From positions 1-64,000 of the forward strand of contig JAQBNI010000102.1 in NCBI GenBank assembly GCA_028288625.1: a DNA stretch of 64,000 bases, read 5' to 3'. The notes under the pieces were generated by a model, which saw nothing but the letters and a program-made list of their open reading frames with translations, searched no databases and was not told where the DNA came from. Within the stretch, counting starts at the first letter, position 1. Every line of letters begins with the position of its first letter. Source of the stretch: Bacteroidota bacterium (lineage in GTDB: Bacteria; Bacteroidota; Bacteroidia; Chitinophagales; JADIYW01). This document shows positions 10,238-19,919 of the stretch, piece after piece. The position numbers and the translations under genes were made by a program.

Positions 10238-11167
10238 ATGTACGGTAATTCTATCTGGGACGATATTAAATGGCAGTTCAAGTATGGAACTGATCTGATC
10301 AAATTGATATTGATCAACATTGCTGTTTTTTTAATTACGAATTTAATTACGCTTCCCTTCCTGCTTTTTAAAAAACAATTTCCAATCGATTTCAACCAAT
10401 GGCTTTCATTGTATGCTTCGCCAATAAAATTACTGCATCATCCGTGGGGAATTATCACGTACATGTTTGTGCATGAAAATTTCTGGCATATTTTGTGGAA
10501 TATGATCGGCTTGTATTGGTTTGGTCAGATCTTACAGGATATGATCGGAAGAGCAAAGATCGTTCCCTTATATTTAATAGGGGGAATTTGCGGCGGAGTG
10601 CTTTATATTTTAGCATATAATTTTTTACCGGTCTTTAGCAATGTAGTAGGAAGCGCTACTGCCATTGGAGCATCAGCCTCAGTAATGGCTATTGTTTTGG
10701 CGGCTGCAACAATTGCGCCAAACTATGAGCTTATCCTGTTCCTGATCGGTCCCGTAAAAATAAAATGGATCGCATTAGTGTATGTCATTCTCGATCTCAT
10801 CAATATACAAAACGGTAATGCCGGCGGGCACATCGCACATTTAGGCGGCGCATTATCGGGATTTATTTTTATCAAGCAATTGCAGCATGGAAACGATCTG
10901 TCTAAAATATTTTATGTGGTGTCCGATTTCTTTATCAATCTTTTTAAAAGAAAAAGTAAACTGAAAGTAAAATACAAAAAAGAATACGCTGCCACATTTA
11001 CAAAAAGCAAACAACAAAACGAGGGCAGAACCTCACAGCAGCGATCAGATTCCATGAATAAACAGGAAAAACTGGATGCTATCTTAGATAAGATCAACCG
11101 CTCCAGTTACGAAAGCCTTTCCAAAGAGGAAAAAGAATTTTTATTTAAAATCAGCCGGGAAGATTAA
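10238..11167 (+). CDS. Rhomboid-family intramembrane protease with C-terminal cytoplasmic tail
   Basis: 309 residues: a six-helix rhomboid core in the first ~215 residues and a basic, then charged, soluble tail. Motifs: HILWNMIGLYWFG, catalytic Ser in GASASV (~residue 147), and catalytic His in GGHIAHLGGALSGF. The tail ends in a conserved-looking segment (LDAILDKINRSSYESLSKEEKEF type) found at the end of many Bacteroidota rhomboids. It is a paralogue of the preceding gene and probably arose by duplication. Substrate unknown. Confidence 0.9.
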   Translation: MYGNSIWDDIKWQFKYGTDLIKLILINIAVFLITNLITLPFLLFKKQFPIDFNQWLSLYASPIKLLHHPWGIITYMFVHENFWHILWNMIGLYWFGQILQDMIGRAKIVPLYLIGGICGGVLYILAYNFLPVFSNVVGSATAIGASASVMAIVLAAATIAPNYELILFLIGPVKIKWIALVYVILDLINIQNGNAGGHIAHLGGALSGFIFIKQLQHGNDLSKIFYVVSDFFINLFKRKSKLKVKYKKEYAATFTKSKQQNEGRTSQQRSDSMNKQEKLDAILDKINRSSYESLSKEEKEFLFKISRED

Positions 11168-11215
11168 ATCTTATATTTGTAATGCTGCAACACGCATACG
11201 AATTAAAATAACCGG

Positions 11216-12340
11216 ATGAAATATTTAAAATGGCTGCTGTCTTTTACTTCACGTACCGCAAATATTGTATTTGTCGTGTTGTTGCTGACCAGTTTATCCG
11301 CCTCCTATGTCTCTCCGAATAAAATATGGTTCCTTGCTTTCTGGGGATTGTTATTGCCGGGATTAATCTTCATCAATTTAATATTCGTTTTCATCTGGAT
11401 TCTACGCAAAAGATATTTCGCCGTAGTTTCCCTGTTAGCTATCGGGACTTGTCTCCCCCAGTTATTTAAGCTTGGCGCAACCAATATCTCTAAACCAAAG
11501 ATCCATAGTCCGCAATCACAGGTCATAAAAGTGATGTCGTACAATGTACGCGATTTCGACCTGTACAACTGGAGCGATAATGCAAATTCTAAAGAAGGAA
11601 TTTTCCAAACTATAAAAGAAAAAAATCCGGATGTGATCTGCTTCCAGGAATTTTACAACGATACGTCCGAAGAATTTAATACCATAAAGCAGTTGCGCAA
11701 TCTCGGATATAAATATTATTTCTTTACCCGGGAGCTGGTTTTGCGACATACGGACGAATGGGGAATCGCGTTGTTTTCCAAACTGCCGATCAAAGAATCG
11801 GGAAACATTATGAAACAGACCTTCAAGACCGGCTATGGCAAGAAGCCATTTAAAGGATTGTATGCGGATATTAAATTCGGAGATTCATTGATCCGCTTTG
11901 TGGATGTTCATTTACAATCTATTTATTTTGGCACGGAAGATTATGAAACGATTGAAGAGTTTCGGGCTACGCAAAACCTGGATGAGCACGGCGTGAAAAG
12001 CATTATCATCAAATTAAAAAAAGCATTTGAACGAAGAGCGCAGCAGGCAGATCAGTTAAAAGAATTCCTGGATGCGCAAACGAAACCCATAATTTTATGC
12101 GGCGATTTTAACGACCTTCCAAATTCGTATGCGGCAAATACGATCTCAAAAAATATGAAGGATGCGTTTATCGATTATAGCTTTGGTATCGGGCATACGT
12201 ACAATGGGAAAATCCCTTTTTTGCGAATTGACTATATGCTGACTTCTCCTGCTTTTGAAATTCATTTATTCAAGATCGTCACAAATAAAATTTCCGACCA
12301 CTTCCCTATTTATATGGAATGTTCGTTGCCTGCAAAATAA
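11216..12340 (+). CDS. Membrane-anchored endonuclease/exonuclease/phosphatase (EEP) family hydrolase
   Basis: 374 residues. The first ~85 hold two or three transmembrane segments and the rest is an EEP-fold catalytic domain. Metal-binding and catalytic signatures in order: MSYNVRDFD, CFQEFYND (Glu metal ligand), VDVHLQS, CGDFNDLPNS, RIDYMLTS and SDHFPI (catalytic Asp-His). The family includes nucleases, phosphodiesterases and sphingomyelinases, so the substrate cannot be named. It is the last gene of the mutL-rhomboid-rhomboid-EEP cluster. It is followed by a repeat-rich hairpin region that separates it from a convergent gene. Confidence 0.88.
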   Translation: MKYLKWLLSFTSRTANIVFVVLLLTSLSASYVSPNKIWFLAFWGLLLPGLIFINLIFVFIWILRKRYFAVVSLLAIGTCLPQLFKLGATNISKPKIHSPQSQVIKVMSYNVRDFDLYNWSDNANSKEGIFQTIKEKNPDVICFQEFYNDTSEEFNTIKQLRNLGYKYYFFTRELVLRHTDEWGIALFSKLPIKESGNIMKQTFKTGYGKKPFKGLYADIKFGDSLIRFVDVHLQSIYFGTEDYETIEEFRATQNLDEHGVKSIIIKLKKAFERRAQQADQLKEFLDAQTKPIILCGDFNDLPNSYAANTISKNMKDAFIDYSFGIGHTYNGKIPFLRIDYMLTSPAFEIHLFKIVTNKISDHFPIYMECSLPAK

Positions 12341-12417
12341 TTTCACGCAAAGACGCAAAGTTTATTAAGGCGCAAAGACTTTAACGTCTTTGCTCTATTA
12401 GTATCTTTACGTGAAAT
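12340..12417. repeat. Intergenic inverted repeat between convergent genes (CACGCAAAGACGCAAAG type)
   Basis: Outer arms ATTTCACGCAAAGA (12340-12353) and its near-perfect complement (12404-12417, one mismatch) enclose copies of 'GCAAAG' and an inner perfect 8-bp hairpin GCAAAGAC/GTCTTTGC (12372-12393). The whole block can fold into a long stem. It lies exactly between two converging genes, so it may act as a bidirectional terminator. Similar sequences occur as dispersed intergenic repeats in Bacteroidota. Confidence 0.75.
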
Positions 12418-12429
12418 AAATTCTGAAAA

Positions 12430-13371
12430 TTAAATATTGATCTTTTCTCCGATGCTGTAGTGATTGCGGTCGGCGCCGTTGCGTGCGATGAGTTCACCGA
12501 GAAATCCGGCGACGAACAATTGCGTACCGACGATAATGGTGAGTATCCCTAAATAAAATACAGGGCGATCGGCAATTCCTACGGCGCCGAATATCGTTTT
12601 TGTGATTGTGAGGTAAATGAGTATCAACAAACCAAAGAAGAATGAAAGCACACCGAGGGTTCCGAAAATGTGCATCGGTCGCTTTCCGTAACGTCCAACA
12701 AAAGTGATGCTCATCAAATCTAAAAATCCGTTTACAAAACGCTCTACACCAAATTTCGTCGTCCCGTATTTCCGCTCCTGGTGCTGCACGGCTTTTTCCC
12801 CGATCTTATCAAACCCACTCCACTTCGCGATCACAGGTATATAACGGTGCATCTCGCCGTATACTTCAATAGACTTCACCACTTTATTTTCATATGCTTT
12901 CAACCCGCAGTTAAAATCATGCAGGTTATCAATATCGGAAACCCATCGTGTAACGGCATTAAATAATTTTGTCGGAAGCGTTTTTGTAAAAGGATCATAT
13001 CGCTTTTTCTTCCAGCCGGAAACCAGTTGAAAGCCATCAACAGTGATCATCTTATATAGATCAGGAATTTCATCGGGAGAATCTTGTAAGTCAGCATCCA
13101 TCGTGATCACTACAGCTCCTTTCGCTTGCTCAAAACCGACCTGCAATGCTGCTGATTTGCCATAGTTGCGCTGAAACCGTATGCCTTTTATGTGTGAATT
13201 TATCTCACTCCATTTCCTGATCACATTCCACGAATCGTCCTTACTGCCATCATCCACCGCGATCACCTCATACGAAAAATTATTTTCCTTCATCACTCTT
13301 TCGATCCAGGCAAATAATTCAGGCAACGATTCTTCTTCGTTATAAAGCGGTATGACTATGCTGATGTTCAA
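12430..13371 (-). CDS. Family 2 glycosyltransferase, DPM1/GtrB-like, with two C-terminal TM helices
   Basis: 313 residues. The GT-A domain has VIPLYNEEESLPEL at the N terminus, VDDGSKDDSW, the acidic metal site MDADLQDSPDEIP, and ERKYGTTKFG with FVNGFLDLMS. Two transmembrane helices follow at ~230-300. This layout matches polyprenyl-phosphate sugar synthases, which charge undecaprenyl phosphate with a sugar at the cytoplasmic face of the inner membrane. Donor and acceptor are not determinable. It lies just downstream of the DUF4199 gene on the same strand. Confidence 0.9.
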   Translation of the reverse strand: MNISIVIPLYNEEESLPELFAWIERVMKENNFSYEVIAVDDGSKDDSWNVIRKWSEINSHIKGIRFQRNYGKSAALQVGFEQAKGAVVITMDADLQDSPDEIPDLYKMITVDGFQLVSGWKKKRYDPFTKTLPTKLFNAVTRWVSDIDNLHDFNCGLKAYENKVVKSIEVYGEMHRYIPVIAKWSGFDKIGEKAVQHQERKYGTTKFGVERFVNGFLDLMSITFVGRYGKRPMHIFGTLGVLSFFFGLLILIYLTITKTIFGAVGIADRPVFYLGILTIIVGTQLFVAGFLGELIARNGADRNHYSIGEKINI

Positions 13372-13410
13372 TGATGAATGTTGAATGATAAATTAAAGTA
13401 TCCGCAAAAA

Positions 13411-13839
13411 TTAATTCTTTCTGAATACAAAAGCCAATATTAAAGAAATTATCAAGCCTAATAAGTTATAAAGTATTAACACCATTGCAAAACTCGCGCT
13501 GGGCAGCGCAATGCCTGATTTCTTTGAAAAGATATTATAAAAAAATGCGACAAAAATTCCGAGGATCAAACTTGACATCCAGCCTCCTAAAAAGCCCTGG
13601 CGATACAGTAACTTATTTCCCTGTATCTGGCGGAAAAGAAACTGGGTCATGCCTACTGTGACCAATACTGCAGTTAGCTGCAGGATCACCAGCTGTGGCG
13701 GACCGAGGTGCTTGCCCTTTGTGTAAGCCATGTAAAAGAATAAAATGAAAAAGGAAGCTGATACAACTGCTGATATCGTAGCAATAAATACGCCGCTTAA
13801 TGCACCTCTTGGATTATCCCGCTGTTCTTCGTTCATCAA
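13411..13839 (-). CDS. DUF4199-type four-helix membrane protein
   Basis: 142 residues with four predicted transmembrane segments (~residues 13-40, 48-70, 80-103, 112-138) and short charged ends. It resembles the DUF4199 family of Bacteroidota, which often sits immediately before a GT2 glycosyltransferase as it does here. Function is unknown. It is 9 bases after the dihydroorotase-like gene and is probably part of the same transcript. Confidence 0.75.
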   Translation of the reverse strand: MMNEEQRDNPRGALSGVFIATISAVVSASFFILFFYMAYTKGKHLGPPQLVILQLTAVLVTVGMTQFLFRQIQGNKLLYRQGFLGGWMSSLILGIFVAFFYNIFSKKSGIALPSASFAMVLILYNLLGLIISLILAFVFRKN

Positions 13840-13848
13840 ATTTTATAA

Positions 13849-15129
13849 TTATTGACCAACCGTTATTAATTTCCCTTTGACATACACCGCTTTTATTTTT
13901 CCTTTTAACGGTAGATTCAGATATGGTGTATTTTTTGATTTGGACCGGATATCTTTTTCTTTCAATTCCCATTCTTCGTCAAAATTTAAAATGACAAACT
14001 CGGGATCAGAATTTGCAGGATTTACAGAATTAGAAAAATTAATTATTTTTCTTGGATTTAAAGAGAGAAGCTGGAGTAATTTTTCTTTTGATAAAATATC
14101 TCCAAATTTTTTATTCAATAAGCCAAATGCGGTTTCCAAACCAATCATGCCGAAATCAGCATATTCAAACTCTACATTCTTGCTGTCGATATTTAACGGC
14201 GTATGCTGTGTTGAGATACAATCTATCGTTCCGTCCTGCAACGCTTTTATCAATGAATGCTGGTCATGGCGACTACGCAGCGGAGGAAATACTTTAAAAT
14301 TAGAATCAAAATCTTTTACTTCACTTTCATCGCTTACCAGATGATGCACAAAAACTGAACAGGTAATATTCAATCCTTCTTTTTTTGCTTTGCGTATCAA
14401 ATCAATACCTTCCTTCGTGGAAATTCCAACAAGATGTAACTTGCCTCCCGAATATTTCAGCAATTCTATATCTCTCTGTATGATGGAATACTCCGACAAA
14501 TTTGTAATTCCGGGCATGCCCATTTTTACGGAAACTTCACTTTCATTTACCAATCCGTTTCCCGCAAGCGTTTGGTCATACGGCATGGAAATGATTAGTC
14601 CGTTAAACGGCTGAACATATTGCAGTGCGCGTAACAATACGCCGCTGTCTTGTATGCTATGCGGAATATCTGAGAACGCAATTGCACCGGCATGATGCAT
14701 ATCATACATTTCGGTTGGCGTTTTTCCATCGAAATTTTCAGTAATAGCACCAACAGGAAGAATTCTTACAGGCGTACTTGCAGATTTATTCAGGATGTAT
14801 TCTATCTGCGCCTTTGTTTGCGTTACCGGATGATTATCTGCCGTAGCACAGATCACGGTAAACCCGCCTGCAATTGCTGCATTCGCAACAGAGGTAATAT
14901 CTTCGCGGTATTCAAAGCCCGGATCGCCAATGTTTACGTAGAGATCGCAGAATCCTGAGCTAATGAAGGAACCCTCAAAATCATGCACTTCGCCATCACT
15001 CTTTGATAAATTCAGGCTATCCGAAGAGATGCTTTCAATACTATTATCATTAAGGAGAATATCAACTTTCTTTCCGTGATACGGAGAGTCCGCATCAATC
15101 ACCTGTAAATTTTTCAGCAAATATTTCAT
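13849..15129 (-). CDS. Dihydroorotase-like amidohydrolase with lost metal ligands (probable pseudoenzyme)
   Basis: 426 residues, with the fold and length of class I dihydroorotase (COG0044 type). The conserved backbone is visible: CDLYVNIGDPG at 61-71, and STQHTPL...FGMIGLETAFG from 306. However, the HxH metal site of active enzymes (DxHxHxRDPG) reads Tyr64-Val-Asn66, the Arg is Gly68, and the catalytic Asp of the 'TDHAPH' motif is Gln308. These losses predict no dihydroorotase activity. Inactive PyrC-like partners of aspartate transcarbamoylase are known in other bacteria, so a structural role in pyrimidine synthesis is possible. Its ATG overlaps the stop of the BatA-like gene (ATGA), indicating translational coupling. 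Confidence 0.8.
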   Translation of the reverse strand: MKYLLKNLQVIDADSPYHGKKVDILLNDNSIESISSDSLNLSKSDGEVHDFEGSFISSGFCDLYVNIGDPGFEYREDITSVANAAIAGGFTVICATADNHPVTQTKAQIEYILNKSASTPVRILPVGAITENFDGKTPTEMYDMHHAGAIAFSDIPHSIQDSGVLLRALQYVQPFNGLIISMPYDQTLAGNGLVNESEVSVKMGMPGITNLSEYSIIQRDIELLKYSGGKLHLVGISTKEGIDLIRKAKKEGLNITCSVFVHHLVSDESEVKDFDSNFKVFPPLRSRHDQHSLIKALQDGTIDCISTQHTPLNIDSKNVEFEYADFGMIGLETAFGLLNKKFGDILSKEKLLQLLSLNPRKIINFSNSVNPANSDPEFVILNFDEEWELKEKDIRSKSKNTPYLNLPLKGKIKAVYVKGKLITVGQ

Positions 15130-17147
15130 CGATTAAAATATCGGATCAACAGTATTTCAGATAACAAAAATAATAATGACAAAATTACGCAAAGTTTCCA
15201 TAATAAAATGCCGTTCTTGATCTGCATAACTTCCGCAGATAAATTTGCCGTGGTATTATCGAGTACGAGTTGATTTTTTTGATTGTAAAGATTTTGAAGT
15301 GATGCTTTATCTGCAAATTTCAGATCGGATTCAGACCTGTCAAAATTGAACGCAGCAATACCCAAAGTCTTATCATTGATCGATATGTTGTAATGCCCGT
15401 CGGAAGGAAGCGTATTATTCACGCGCAGCAAAACCGTATTGCCTAGAGAGCGGTTTTCGGGAATAAATTCATTTTTGCCGTTTGATAATTTATAAACGCT
15501 TTCACCAGTTGCACTTTCATTTTTTAATTCGATGAGATTATCTCTACCGATCGTATAAAATAAAGGTTGATTGTTCTTTTTGTACACTGCACCGTTGTAC
15601 ACCATCGGTGCAAAAATGGCTTTTGCCTGGAGATCTGAAAAATCGGCATTTAACGGAACAGACTGCAGATAAATAAAACCCTTTCCAACATCGAATTTTG
15701 CGACCAGCGGCGAGCCGACATTCGTGATCAATATTTCTCTTTCGTTGTTACCGGAATTCGTTGCTATCGGATAAAACTTTTTTATTTTCGGCGTTTCTAC
15801 ATTTTTCGGCAACTGGTTGAATACACCTTTAAAGATATCCTCACTTAAATTGATCCTCGTCACTTCCCCTTGTTTTGTTTGTGGTTCGGAATAAGTCCCG
15901 GCATTATTATTTCCAAGAAAAGAATTGTATGAAGAAAGATTTGTATTGACTGATGGAATGATATAAATATTTCCTCCATTGTCTGTAAAATCTTTTAGTG
16001 AAGATGCTAAGCCTGAACTGATTTCTGTGAGCTGGTTTAATATGATCAGCGCATAATTTTTGAAAGAAGAATAATCGAGCTGACCTTTGTTGTTCTTATC
16101 GAAAATAAAATGCGGATCATTTGTAAAAACCGATGTGATGTTATTCGGAGTTTCCGCATCTTCGATCGACAAGACTTTTTCATTTGCCTCCACATTAAAA
16201 GCAAAATAAAAATTATCGTCAAACGTGATCGGATAATCGTTGAATGTGATCACACCTTTTTGCCATCCGGGCTGTGTGATGGAAAAATTAAAGGAATCGA
16301 TCACCGTACTTTCCGCGGGAATGGTCACATCATCTATCGATTTTACCGCGTCATTTATTTTTAAGGAAATACGGATCTTTTCCGCCTGTGTATTTCCTGC
16401 ATTACGGATCTTCACCGCTAACTTATTCGTCGCGTTGATCGTAAATACAGGCTGTTCGAACCAACAGGAATCAACAAAAACATTTTTCTCCGCATCCCCC
16501 TGCACTTGTAAGAAATGTGCAGTAAAACCGGTATCTGTGCTTTTCGTCACCATATTTTTCTGGAAATCAGAAATGAAAAAACCGAGCTTGTTTTTTGCAC
16601 CCAGCGATTGAAATAATGTTGCTTGCTTTTTGGAGATCTCATTCACCGTTCTTGTATCCGGACTTAATTCTATCTTATCTATAGCATCTATAAAATCCTG
16701 TTTCTGCATCCATCGCTGGTGCGTACCTTCAAAATCATTAGTAAGCAAGGAAAATTTATCGCCCGTGTTAAATGCATTTGCAATTTCCTTCGCCTTTGTT
16801 TTTGCGATGGATAATGCAGCTTCCCCGCCGGATTTTAATCCCATAGAATACGAATTATCAATGTATACACAAACTGCGGAGTTTCCCTGGTTGATCTTAT
16901 TTTTATTACCTCCAATGAACGGCTGGGCAAATGCAAGGATGAGAAAAAACAAAGCGAGTAAACGTGTTGCGAGGATAAGCCGTTTTTTAAGCTTCTCAAT
17001 AGTGGATTTTTCTTCCTGCACTTCCTTCAAAAAGCGGATGTCAGAAAAATAAACTTTCTTAAATCTGCGGAAATAAAACAAATGGATAATGATGGGAATG
17101 GCAAGTGTAAGCAGTGCGAGTAAAAACCAGGGAAATACGAATTGCAT
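15126..17147 (-). CDS. BatA/vWA-domain membrane protein
   Basis: 673 residues. Residues 1-80 are a BatA-type N-terminal region with two TM segments around a basic patch (FPWFLLALLTLAIPIIIHLF; RLLALFFLILAFAQPFIGG). A von Willebrand factor A domain follows with an intact MIDAS motif DNSYS (97-101). The long middle part resembles periplasmic beta-rich or GATase-like domains, and the C terminus has one TM helix followed by a short basic tail. Proteins of this kind are common in Bacteroidota and relate to the Bat aerotolerance cluster, though no bat neighbours are seen here. It heads a minus-strand operon with the dihydroorotase-like and DUF4199 genes. Confidence 0.82.
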   Translation of the reverse strand: MQFVFPWFLLALLTLAIPIIIHLFYFRRFKKVYFSDIRFLKEVQEEKSTIEKLKKRLILATRLLALFFLILAFAQPFIGGNKNKINQGNSAVCVYIDNSYSMGLKSGGEAALSIAKTKAKEIANAFNTGDKFSLLTNDFEGTHQRWMQKQDFIDAIDKIELSPDTRTVNEISKKQATLFQSLGAKNKLGFFISDFQKNMVTKSTDTGFTAHFLQVQGDAEKNVFVDSCWFEQPVFTINATNKLAVKIRNAGNTQAEKIRISLKINDAVKSIDDVTIPAESTVIDSFNFSITQPGWQKGVITFNDYPITFDDNFYFAFNVEANEKVLSIEDAETPNNITSVFTNDPHFIFDKNNKGQLDYSSFKNYALIILNQLTEISSGLASSLKDFTDNGGNIYIIPSVNTNLSSYNSFLGNNNAGTYSEPQTKQGEVTRINLSEDIFKGVFNQLPKNVETPKIKKFYPIATNSGNNEREILITNVGSPLVAKFDVGKGFIYLQSVPLNADFSDLQAKAIFAPMVYNGAVYKKNNQPLFYTIGRDNLIELKNESATGESVYKLSNGKNEFIPENRSLGNTVLLRVNNTLPSDGHYNISINDKTLGIAAFNFDRSESDLKFADKASLQNLYNQKNQLVLDNTTANLSAEVMQIKNGILLWKLCVILSLLFLLSEILLIRYFNR

Positions 17148-17430
17148 CTTGGTGCAAAGATAAAGAAGTTAGCCGTTATAAGTTATAGGTTAACAGTTTT
17201 TAATAGAGGATGTTCTGGTGATCATTCAGTACCCTGTCATTCCAAGGCGCGTCATACAATAGCTGAACTTTTCATCTGGAATACGCTCTGAGGAATCTCG
17301 TCTTATATTATTGATAATGTTTTATGAATCTTATTAAAGTTCAGATATTACAAAAAAGCGAGATCTACGCGACGCACAACAATCTTTTAAATTGTAACTT
17401 ATCATGGCGGCGCTCAGGATTACATTTGTA
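17148..17430. other. Intergenic region upstream of the BatA-like gene
   Basis: 283 bases with no convincing gene. A stretch near 17236-17310 (CCTGTCATTCC ... GGAATCTCGTCT) resembles a dispersed intergenic repeat seen in Bacteroidota. Otherwise nothing recognised. Confidence 0.4.
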
Positions 17431-18969
17431 TTATTCCGTCTTCTCAGGTCGCATTTGCGGGAAGAATAAAACCTCCTGGATAGATGCCTGGTTGGTCAGC
17501 AGCATTGCCAAACGGTCGATACCGAAACCGATGCCGGAAGTCGGCGGCATGCCATATTCCAGTGCACGCAGAAAATCCTGGTCGATAAACATTGCTTCAT
17601 CATCGCCGCGTTCCATCAATGTTACCTGCTCTTCAAACCGCTCGCGCTGATCGATCGGATCGTTTAATTCAGTATATGCATTTGCAATTTCCTTGCCGTT
17701 GATGATCAGCTCAAATCTTTCTACAAGACCTTCCTTGCTGCGGTGTTTCTTTGTCAGCGGCGACATCTCCACCGGATAATCGGTAATAAAAGTAGGCTGT
17801 ATATAATTGTATTCGCATCTCGCTCCAAAGATCGCATCGATCAATTTTCCCTTGCCCATTGATTTGTCTGCTTCAATATGCATCTGTCCGCACGCGTTTC
17901 GCAATTCTTCTTCGTTCATCGTACTCACATCAAATCCCGTATACGTTTTGATCGCATCGTAAATGGAAATGCGTTTGTATGGCGCTTTAAAATTGATCAT
18001 GTGCGTTCCGACTTCGATCGTAGATTTTCCGTTGCTGTCGACACATGCTTTTTCTAACAATTGCTCCGTCGTTTCCATCATCCAGAAATAATCTTTATAC
18101 GCCACATAAAATTCCAGCACGGTGAATTCAGGATTATGCGTTCTGTCCATTCCTTCGTTACGGAAATTTCTGCTAAACTCATATACCCAATCAAAACCGC
18201 CGACGATCAATCTTTTTAAATACAATTCATTCGCGATACGCAGGTACAAAGGCATATCCAGTGCGTTGTGATGCGTGGTGAATGGCTTAGCCGCTGCACC
18301 GCCGGGAATGCTTTGTAAAACAGGTGTATCCACTTCCAATGCACCTTTTGCATTTAAAAATTCGCGAATGGAATTCACCATTTTGGTACGCTTTACAAAT
18401 GTTTCGCGCACTTTTGGATTTACAACAAGATCAACATAACGCTGGCGGTATCTCAACTCAGGATCAGAAAAAGCATCGTGCACATTTCCTTCGGCATCCG
18501 TTTTTACACTCGGCAAAGGTCGCAAACATTTTGCAAGCAAGGTGAATTCTGTAGCATGTACAGTAGTCTCTCCCATCTTTGTAATGAATGCATAACCCTT
18601 GATACCGATGAAATCACCGAGGTCTAATAATTTTGAAAAAAGCGTATCGTAAAGTGTTTTGTCTTCATCCTTGCAAATATCATCGCGGCGCACATATATT
18701 TGTATCCTGCCGGAGCTATCCTGTAGCTCTGCAAATGTTGCCTTGCCTGCAGGGCGGCTCACCATTATTCTTCCTGCTAAACAAACTTCCTGGAAATTCA
18801 ATCTGTTCTTTGTGCCGTCTTCAAGCACTTCTTCTTTATAATTTTGTTTGATGTCGGCTGCACTCGCATTTACGGGATATAATGCGGCTGGATATGGATC
18901 GATTCCCAACGCCTTGATTTTTTCTAACTTTTCTCTCCGGACAATTTCCTGTTCACTCAAATTTTGCAT
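17431..18969 (-). CDS. lysS: Lysyl-tRNA synthetase (class II)
   Basis: About 512 residues from the Met chosen at 18969 ([18 protein letters not shown], the usual LysS start). The frame is open for 7 more codons to 18990. The OB-fold anticodon-binding domain is at ~55-150 ([23 protein letters not shown]). The class II catalytic core has motif 2 [15 protein letters not shown] and motif 3 [12 protein letters not shown]. It charges tRNA-Lys in the cytoplasm. It is monocistronic or the last gene of a unit, and separated from the upstream HAD gene by two palindromic repeat units. Confidence 0.95.
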   Translation of the reverse strand: MQNLSEQEIVRREKLEKIKALGIDPYPAALYPVNASAADIKQNYKEEVLEDGTKNRLNFQEVCLAGRIMVSRPAGKATFAELQDSSGRIQIYVRRDDICKDEDKTLYDTLFSKLLDLGDFIGIKGYAFITKMGETTVHATEFTLLAKCLRPLPSVKTDAEGNVHDAFSDPELRYRQRYVDLVVNPKVRETFVKRTKMVNSIREFLNAKGALEVDTPVLQSIPGGAAAKPFTTHHNALDMPLYLRIANELYLKRLIVGGFDWVYEFSRNFRNEGMDRTHNPEFTVLEFYVAYKDYFWMMETTEQLLEKACVDSNGKSTIEVGTHMINFKAPYKRISIYDAIKTYTGFDVSTMNEEELRNACGQMHIEADKSMGKGKLIDAIFGARCEYNYIQPTFITDYPVEMSPLTKKHRSKEGLVERFELIINGKEIANAYTELNDPIDQRERFEEQVTLMERGDDEAMFIDQDFLRALEYGMPPTSGIGFGIDRLAMLLTNQASIQEVLFFPQMRPEKTE

Positions 18970-19022
18970 ATCATATTTAATTGAATGCAAAAATACTTTT
19001 TTTAAGGTAAAACTCGAATGAA

Positions 19023-19054
19023 AAACCTATAAGGTTTGAAAACCTGCAAGGTTT
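19023..19054. repeat. Two tandem palindromic repeat units
   Basis: Two 15-base units, AAACCTATAAGGTTT and AAACCTGCAAGGTTT, separated by two bases. Each is a small inverted repeat (AAACCT/AGGTTT). They lie between the end of the HAD gene and the start of lysS. This looks like a dispersed intergenic repeat and may act as a weak terminator. Confidence 0.7.
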
Positions 19055-19055
19055 C

Positions 19056-19670
19056 CTAATAATCCGCCAGTAATTCTGTGACTTCCCTGTCAACTAATAA
19101 AGTGGTAATACCCATTGTGCTTGGCTCAACCAGGTTTTCCTGTTTATCATCTATGTACAAACAACTCTCCGGCTGGAGATTTTGTTTTTTGATGATGAGA
19201 TCAAAGAAATCTTTGTGCGGTTTTCGTATCCCTACTTCGTGGGAAAAATAACAGGCGTGAAAAATATTTTCGAGAATATCTTCGCCGAATTTTTCCTCCG
19301 TATATTTTTTGATCGCTTTCAGGTGAAAGTCATTGGTGTTGGAAGTAAGTATAAGCTGATAATTATTTTTCAGGCTTCGCAGCAATTCAACTCTTTCTTC
19401 CGGAATATCTTTCAGCTGTGCGTTCCAGTGGCGGATGATCTTTTCATTTGTAATCGTGTCGTCTATCGCAATTTCTTTTAACTGCCGCACAAATTCTGCC
19501 GGCGTAATTTTTCCGGCTTCGAAAAATTTAAAGAAATTCTGAAGATACAGTTCCTCTAATTTTTCACGATTAAAGTAAGGTAGTATATCCTGTTCCCACC
19601 ATAGCTTATCCTGCTTGACATTGATGATCACACCACCGAGGTCGAAAATTATAGTCTGAACTTTATTCAT
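19056..19670 (-). CDS. HAD-superfamily hydrolase (phosphatase)
   Basis: 204 residues. HAD motifs: FDLGGVIIN (motif I; the nucleophile Asp is present and the second Asp is Gly, as in the YihX-like subgroup), LTSNTNDFH (motif II), RKPHKDFF (motif III Lys) and YIDDKQENL (motif IV). The helical cap is of the IA type. Probably a sugar-phosphate or nucleotide phosphatase in the cytoplasm; substrate unknown. Confidence 0.85.
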   Translation of the reverse strand: MNKVQTIIFDLGGVIINVKQDKLWWEQDILPYFNREKLEELYLQNFFKFFEAGKITPAEFVRQLKEIAIDDTITNEKIIRHWNAQLKDIPEERVELLRSLKNNYQLILTSNTNDFHLKAIKKYTEEKFGEDILENIFHACYFSHEVGIRKPHKDFFDLIIKKQNLQPESCLYIDDKQENLVEPSTMGITTLLVDREVTELLADY

Positions 19671-19919
19671 ATGCTATTAACAAATTTAGAATGATATTGT
19701 TTGATTTAATTATATGATGCCGGGATGTGTTTATTTGAGATTCATCATCAATTTTGTTGAACGTTTAAGAAAAATAAAAAGATTTACTTCCACAAATCAT
19801 CTTTTCCATCTACAAAAAGCAGAAATCATCAAATTATTTTGAACTTAAGGTAATTTATTTGCTTATATGCAGTTCTAAATAAGTACCACTGCGAAAAATC
19901 TCTTTCATAAATTTAAATT

